DNA from: JADZFO01 sp964512635
Lineage (GTDB): Bacteria; 4484-113; JAFGCY01
NCBI GenBank assembly: GCA_964512635.1
Contig: CAZEJB010000003.1
Location: 62,001-126,000 of the forward strand
Direction of reading: 5' to 3'
DNA length: 64,000 bases
The notes under the pieces are model-generated. The model did no database searches. It was not told where the DNA came from and worked only from the letters and a program-made list of their open reading frames with translations. The first letter of the stretch is position 1. Every line of letters begins with the position of its first letter. Shown one piece after another: positions 60,141 to 64,000 of this stretch. The position numbers were made by a program, and so were the translations under genes.

Positions 60141-61070
60141 ATGAGCAGCCCGGCAAACCAGCCGCATCCGGACTTCGCCAGCGAGCGCGTGCTGGGCGTC
60201 ATCTCGCCGGCCAACCTGCGGCGACTGGACGAGCTCAAGGCCGCCCTGCTGCCGATTTTCCCTGTGCTTGATCTTGTCGCGCCGGATTCGCTGGATCACC
60301 TGGGCCAGCTTATCCACCGCAGTATCCCCACTCACCGCCTGGTGCTGGCCATTGGCGGCGACGGCACCCTGCATCAGGTTCTGCAGCACCTTGACACATC
60401 AAGCCAGGTTCTCGGCCTGCTCCCCGGCGGGACGGGTAATGACTTCGCGCGTGGCCTGGGCTACACAGACGGCATGTCGGCCGCCGCTGCCGCCCGGGTC
60501 CTGGCCGGCTTTCGCAGCCAGCCCAGCGATCTGTGCACGGTCAACGGCATCCGCTATATCAACAGCGCCGGCTTCGGGCTCGACACGGAAACAGTCAAGG
60601 TCCGGGAGGCCAGCACCGGCCTTTTGCACAACAACTACACGCTGGCCTTTCTGGTGGCCCTGCGGCGCATGCGGCCGCTGCAGATGCGCTTTGACGGCAT
60701 CATGCGCGGGGCGCGGGACGAGGACGCGGTCCTCGGCGGCTCCGGCTCGTTTTACTGGGTCCTGGCCATGAACAGCCGGGATATCGGCCGGGGCACCCGC
60801 ATGGCCCCGCTTGCCAGTTTGGACGACGGCCTGCTTGACATGATCCTTCTGCGCGGCGTTTCCAAGCTGCGGATGCTGCAGCTCCTGCCCCTGGCGCTAA
60901 AAGGACGCCACATCGGCCAGACCGGCGTGGACTTTGCCCACGTCCGGGAGCTGCACTGCGAACTTGAAGCGCCGCTTGAATCACTGGCAGTCGACGGGGA
61001 AATCTACCCCTGCGGTCAGCGCCTGGTCAGCTTCAGAACGCAGCCCGGCAAACTGAAGCTGCTGCGCTAA
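60141..61070 (+). CDS. diacylglycerol/sphingosine kinase family lipid kinase
   Basis: The 309-residue protein has the catalytic domain of the DagK/YegS family: LAIGGDGTLHQVLQHL (nucleotide-binding GGDGT) and LLPGGTGNDFARGLGYT, followed by the beta-sandwich domain with a terminal SLAVDGEIYPCG. It would phosphorylate diacylglycerol or a related lipid at the membrane. Length and motifs are normal. It converges on the histidine kinase gene with a 4-base overlap. Confidence 0.9.
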   Translation: MSSPANQPHPDFASERVLGVISPANLRRLDELKAALLPIFPVLDLVAPDSLDHLGQLIHRSIPTHRLVLAIGGDGTLHQVLQHLDTSSQVLGLLPGGTGNDFARGLGYTDGMSAAAAARVLAGFRSQPSDLCTVNGIRYINSAGFGLDTETVKVREASTGLLHNNYTLAFLVALRRMRPLQMRFDGIMRGARDEDAVLGGSGSFYWVLAMNSRDIGRGTRMAPLASLDDGLLDMILLRGVSKLRMLQLLPLALKGRHIGQTGVDFAHVRELHCELEAPLESLAVDGEIYPCGQRLVSFRTQPGKLKLLR

Positions 61071-62260
61071 CCTGCGCCGTCGCCCTGCTGTTCGCTGGAA
61101 GAAGAAAGCTGATCTGTCGCCAGGGGCTCGCCCAGCGGGACGATTGCGCTCATCGCCGGCAGATAAATGCGGATGGCAGCGCCGCCGAGATCCGGGCTGT
61201 TGCCCACCGCCAGCACACCCTGGTGCAGCTCGATAATGCGCTGAGTAACGGAAAGACCAAGCCCCGTGGACTTGCCGCGTTCTTTGGTGCTGAAAAAGGG
61301 CTGCATCACGCGCTGGATCAACTCGGGCGGAATTCCTGGCCCACTGTCCGCGACCTCCAGCATCACCCAGCCTGCGGTGCCAACACCAGTCGAGATTTGC
61401 AACTCTGCGGGCGGCTCGGCCGCCATGGTGCGCAGGCGTAGATGCCCCTGGCCGCCAAGCGCATCGCGACTGTTACCGACGATGTTGGTCAGCGCCTGGT
61501 CCATGCGGTTGGCGTCGAGCAAAACCTCCGTATCACAGCGCAGGTCAAGCTCAATCTTAATCCTGCGCTGAACCTGGATGTTAAGCAGGGGCACCGCGCG
61601 CTCAACATAGTCCTTGATCCGCATCCGGCGCAGGCTGTGCGGCAGTTCGCGGGCAAAGGAGGTCAATTTGTTGATCAGTTCGGCGCCACGGTGGATGTTC
61701 TCCTGGATCGAATCTGCAAAACTGAACACTTCATCATCGCGCTTAACCGAATCCTTGATCAGCTCGGAAAGGCCGCGGATCCCGGTGAAGATATTGTTGA
61801 ACTCATGAGCCACCGATGACGCCAGCGCCTCGACATTTTCCATCTTCTGGCTGCGCATCAGGTCGCGGTCCATTCGGTCGCTGACCTCGCCAAAGTCGCT
61901 GAGCAGGCAAACCACACAGCGAACCTTGCCCGGCGCGGCCATCAGTGGCCGTAATGATACGGACAGGCGCTTTAGCGTTTCGGGGTTGCCACCGGTTTCA
62001 ATGCTGTGGTTGGGGTCATAGTCGAAGGAAGCAATCTCCACCTGACGCCCCTGCAGAGCGGCATTGCAGTGTTCAACCAGCCCGGCGGCCTTGACCTGGC
62101 GGTCCTCCATGAAGCGCAGGCCGGCGTTCTCCCAGACAAGTTCCGCGGGGTAGCCCAGTACACGGTTAAAGGCATTGTTCGTGAGCAGCGCGCGACCATC
62201 CGCATCCCAGAGCTGGGCGGGGAAGGGGAGGCTGCGCAGAAGCTGGCGAAGCAGATCCAT
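61067..62260 (-). CDS. PAS-domain sensor histidine kinase, soluble
   Basis: The 397-residue kinase has a PAS domain (about residues 5-110, ALLTNNAFNRVLGYPAELVW), then the H-box SSVAHEFNNIFTGIRGL with His152, the N-box ALTNIVGNSRDAL, and the G boxes VADSGPGIP and GKSTGLGLSV. No membrane segment is seen, so it senses an internal signal. No response regulator is adjacent. ATG at 62260 stands 10 bases after TATACT (62271-62276). It is divergent from prfB. Confidence 0.91.
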   Translation of the reverse strand: MDLLRQLLRSLPFPAQLWDADGRALLTNNAFNRVLGYPAELVWENAGLRFMEDRQVKAAGLVEHCNAALQGRQVEIASFDYDPNHSIETGGNPETLKRLSVSLRPLMAAPGKVRCVVCLLSDFGEVSDRMDRDLMRSQKMENVEALASSVAHEFNNIFTGIRGLSELIKDSVKRDDEVFSFADSIQENIHRGAELINKLTSFARELPHSLRRMRIKDYVERAVPLLNIQVQRRIKIELDLRCDTEVLLDANRMDQALTNIVGNSRDALGGQGHLRLRTMAAEPPAELQISTGVGTAGWVMLEVADSGPGIPPELIQRVMQPFFSTKERGKSTGLGLSVTQRIIELHQGVLAVGNSPDLGGAAIRIYLPAMSAIVPLGEPLATDQLSSSSEQQGDGAG

Positions 62261-62325
62261 CGGCAGATTAAGTATAGCCACGCCCGGCCCCTAATGCTGC
62301 TCACCGTCCGCAAATGCTGCCCGGC

Positions 62326-62331
62326 TATAAT
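62326..62331 (+). promoter_or_regulatory. TATAAT -10 box of prfB
   Basis: TATAAT, seven bases, GTG at 62339. No ribosome binding site lies between, so the prfB mRNA should be leaderless. Confidence 0.62.
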
Positions 62332-62338
62332 TGCCGCC

Positions 62339-63464
62339 GTGCAAAATCATGAAATCAAGTCCGAGCTCGAGCGCCTGACCCGCATGTTGGACCACATGCG
62401 GGACTATCTTTGACCCGGCTGCCAAAAGACTCCGCCTCGCTGAACTCGAGGAACAGCAGTCCGCTCCCGGCTTCTGGGATGACCAGGCCCGCGCGGCGCA
62501 GACCAGCCGCGAAGCCTCAGCCCTTGGCGCCCAGCTCGCGCAGTTTGACTCCGCCAGCCAGAGCCTGACCGACCTGCAGACCATGTGGGAACTGCTGCAG
62601 GAGGAAGGCATTGCCGAGGGATCGCCGGAACAGGCCGACTTTGAGCGCGAACTCGCTGTGGCGGCCCGCCTCCTTGAGGGGCTCGAGATCGAAACGCTGC
62701 TCTCAGGCCAGTATGACGAACAGCCCGCGATTATCTCAATCCAGGCGGGCGCCGGTGGCCGCGAAAGCGCCGACTGGGGCGAGATGCTCTATCGCATGTA
62801 CAAGATGTTCGCCGACCGCCAGGGCTGGAAAATTGAGGTTACGGACGAAACGCCGGGCGAGGGCGGCGGCGTGCAATCCCTGACCTTCCGCGCGGAAGGC
62901 CGCCACGCCTACGGCTTCATGCGCATGGAGCATGGCGTCCACCGCCTGGTACGCATCTCTCCATTTGACCGCAGCGCCCGGCGTCACACCAGCTTCGTCA
63001 GCGTCTCGGTCATTCCGGAGATACCCGCCGATCTGGATCTCGACCTCAAAGACGAGGACGTCAAGATGGACGTCTACCGCTCGAGCGGTGCAGGCGGTCA
63101 GCACGTGAACAAGACGAGCTCAGCCGTGCGCCTGACCCACATCCCAACGGGCATAGTCGTTTCCTGCCAGAATGAGCGCAGCCAGCACCAGAACCGCGAA
63201 GTGGCCCTGCGCGAGCTTAAGAGCCGCATCATCGCACTCATGCTGGAGCAGCATAAGGAGCGCGTAGAGGATCTGCGCGGCGTGCAGACCGATATCGCCT
63301 GGGGCAATCAGATCCGCAACTACGTACTGCAGCCTTATCAGCTGGTCAAGGACACCCGCACTGGCTATGAGACCTCCGACACCAGCGGCGTGCTGGACGG
63401 CAACATCGAACCGCTGATTTGGTCAGCCCTGCGCTGGACGCGGGCGTCTGCTGCTGAGAACTAG
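62339..63464 (+). CDS. prfB: peptide chain release factor 2, programmed +1 frameshift
   Basis: The 374-residue factor terminates at UGA and UAA codons. It is made from two frames: 62339-62410 (24 codons) and 62412-63464 (350 codons), joined by a +1 shift at CTT-TGA-C (62408-62414), which skips T62411. The stop-recognition tripeptide SPF is at residues 207-209 and the catalytic GGQ at 252-254, close to their places in E. coli RF2 (205-207 and 250-252). GTG at 62339 is the only start that fits; it follows a TATAAT box by seven bases. The low level of RF2 itself is expected to raise frameshifting (autoregulation). Confidence 0.95.
62401..62414 (+). promoter_or_regulatory. prfB programmed frameshift site
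   Basis: TATCTTTGAC (62405-62414), the same slippery core as in E. coli prfB, with the in-frame UGA at 62411-62413. The Shine-Dalgarno-like stimulator upstream is poor (GCGGGA near 62399 rather than AGGGGG). Confidence 0.85.
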
Positions 63465-63491
63465 TTATTAAGCGATATAGGACACGATATA

Positions 63492-63520
63492 TTGCATATG
63501 TCTACAAATCCCATTATGCT
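63492..63520 (+). promoter_or_regulatory. promoter of the ferritin-like gene
   Basis: TTGCAT (63492-63497), 17 bases, TATGCT (63515-63520). A GCCGCT/AGCGGC hairpin (63529-63544) follows and may be in the leader or be the end of prfB. Confidence 0.5.
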
Positions 63521-63557
63521 CTTCTGACGCCGCTTCCAAGCGGCTTCTGGGGGCAAT

Positions 63558-64000
63558 ATGACGGGTACGTGGAACCGCCGGGACTTTCTTTCAACTGTCG
63601 CGCTATTCGGCGCTGGAGTGAGTTCAGCGCTTATGGCGCCCACCGCCGCACTCAGCGCTGTCGCTGATGCAGCTGTTGCTGCGGCTCCGACCAATGGTTC
63701 GAGGCCATCTCTTGCTCCCACCAACCGGACCCAGCTAATCAACCTGCTCGCTGCAGCCTGCGAGATTGAACACACCGTAAGCTGCATTTACCTGTATGCC
63801 GCCAGCTCACTGAAAACCTGGGAACTCGACGGCCTGCCGGCGGAAAAGCGGACCCTGGTTAAGGGGTGGTCTGCTGAGCTGCATCGAATCGCCCGCGAAG
63901 AAATGTACCACCTAGTGCAAGGCTGGAACCTGCTGACTGCCGTCGGAGGGACGCCCTATTGCCTGCACCCAAACTTTCCGCAGCCGGCCGATTTCACTCC
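63558..64000 (+). CDS. Tat-exported ferritin-like protein (VioB/RebD-type domain), partial
   Basis: The gene runs off the right edge; 147 codons are seen. The N-terminus NRRDFLSTVALFGAGVSSALMAP is a twin-arginine signal (RRDFL). It is followed by LINLLAAACEIEHTVSCIYLYAASSLK and RIAREEMYHLVQGWNLLTAVGG, which match the ferritin-like domain found at the N-terminus of iminophenylpyruvate synthases (VioB/RebD) and many unnamed exported proteins: Glu, then EHTV, then the EEMYH pair that could bind two metals. Folded export through Tat fits a metal cofactor. The metal and function are unknown. ATG at 63558 is chosen because of the RR motif right after it; GGGGG lies at 63549-63553. Confidence 0.75.
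   Translation, partial: MTGTWNRRDFLSTVALFGAGVSSALMAPTAALSAVADAAVAAAPTNGSRPSLAPTNRTQLINLLAAACEIEHTVSCIYLYAASSLKTWELDGLPAEKRTLVKGWSAELHRIAREEMYHLVQGWNLLTAVGGTPYCLHPNFPQPADFT

Noticed and set aside
60102..60389. N-terminal extension of the PorV-like gene up to 60389
   Set aside because: It would run across the divergent promoter and into the lipid kinase gene and would put the signal peptide in the middle of the protein.

Overview
The window comes from a GC-rich chromosome of a flagellated, rod-shaped, double-membraned bacterium. Two LptF/LptG permeases, a PorV-like outer-membrane barrel and a SurA-like lipoprotein point to an outer membrane. MreC-MreD-PBP2 point to an elongated cell, and a flagellin and a CheW to motility. 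The phylum cannot be fixed from the sequence: there is no rRNA, and the proteins recognised are widespread. Most genes look like ordinary chromosomal genes; there is no phage, transposase or CRISPR array.

Layout. 1-12.5 kb: SDR oxidoreductase, a secreted barrel-like protein, three tRNAs (Gly, Tyr, Thr), a SIR2-TPR protein resembling anti-phage NADases, small redox and lipoprotein genes, a HAD phosphatase-uracil-DNA glycosylase pair, a CAP-like lipoprotein, and two large IPT/TIG lipoproteins, one ending in a dockerin. 12.7-22.5 kb: a surface polysaccharide locus (sugar-nucleotide epimerase and dehydrogenase, Wzx flippase, Wzy-like polymerase on the other strand, two GT4 glycosyltransferases, a Wzz/Wzc-like protein with a degenerate kinase end), followed by a prenyl diphosphate synthase. 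23-28 kb: mreC-mreD-mrdA and rsgA. 28-38 kb: RDD protein, amidohydrolase, SdiA-regulated-like protein, a large mosaic glycoside hydrolase 2 gene, and the LptG/LptF pair. 38-45 kb: tRNA-Arg, a very large flagellin, cobalamin adenosyltransferase, a DnaJ-type zinc protein without a J domain, leucyl aminopeptidase. 45-52 kb: SurA-like lipoprotein, pyruvate phosphate dikinase, enolase, CheW, tRNA-Thr, a possible CsgG-like protein, a dUTPase/dCTP deaminase-fold protein. 52.8-58.7 kb: a compact suf operon sufC-B-D-Rieske ferredoxin-sufS-small membrane protein-sufU. 58.9-64 kb: PorV-like barrel, lipid kinase, PAS histidine kinase, prfB with its programmed frameshift, and the start of a Tat-exported ferritin-like protein.

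Two features run through the whole window. First, at least fifteen genes have a TANNNT hexamer placed 5-8 bases before the start codon and no ribosome binding site, which predicts widespread leaderless mRNAs; the tRNA genes have the same hexamer 10-14 bases upstream of the mature 5' end, as expected for real -10 boxes. Second, several families of palindromic repeats of 70-150 bp with inverted ends sit between genes, provide stop codons to neighbouring genes, and in two places lie in frame inside the glycoside hydrolase gene.
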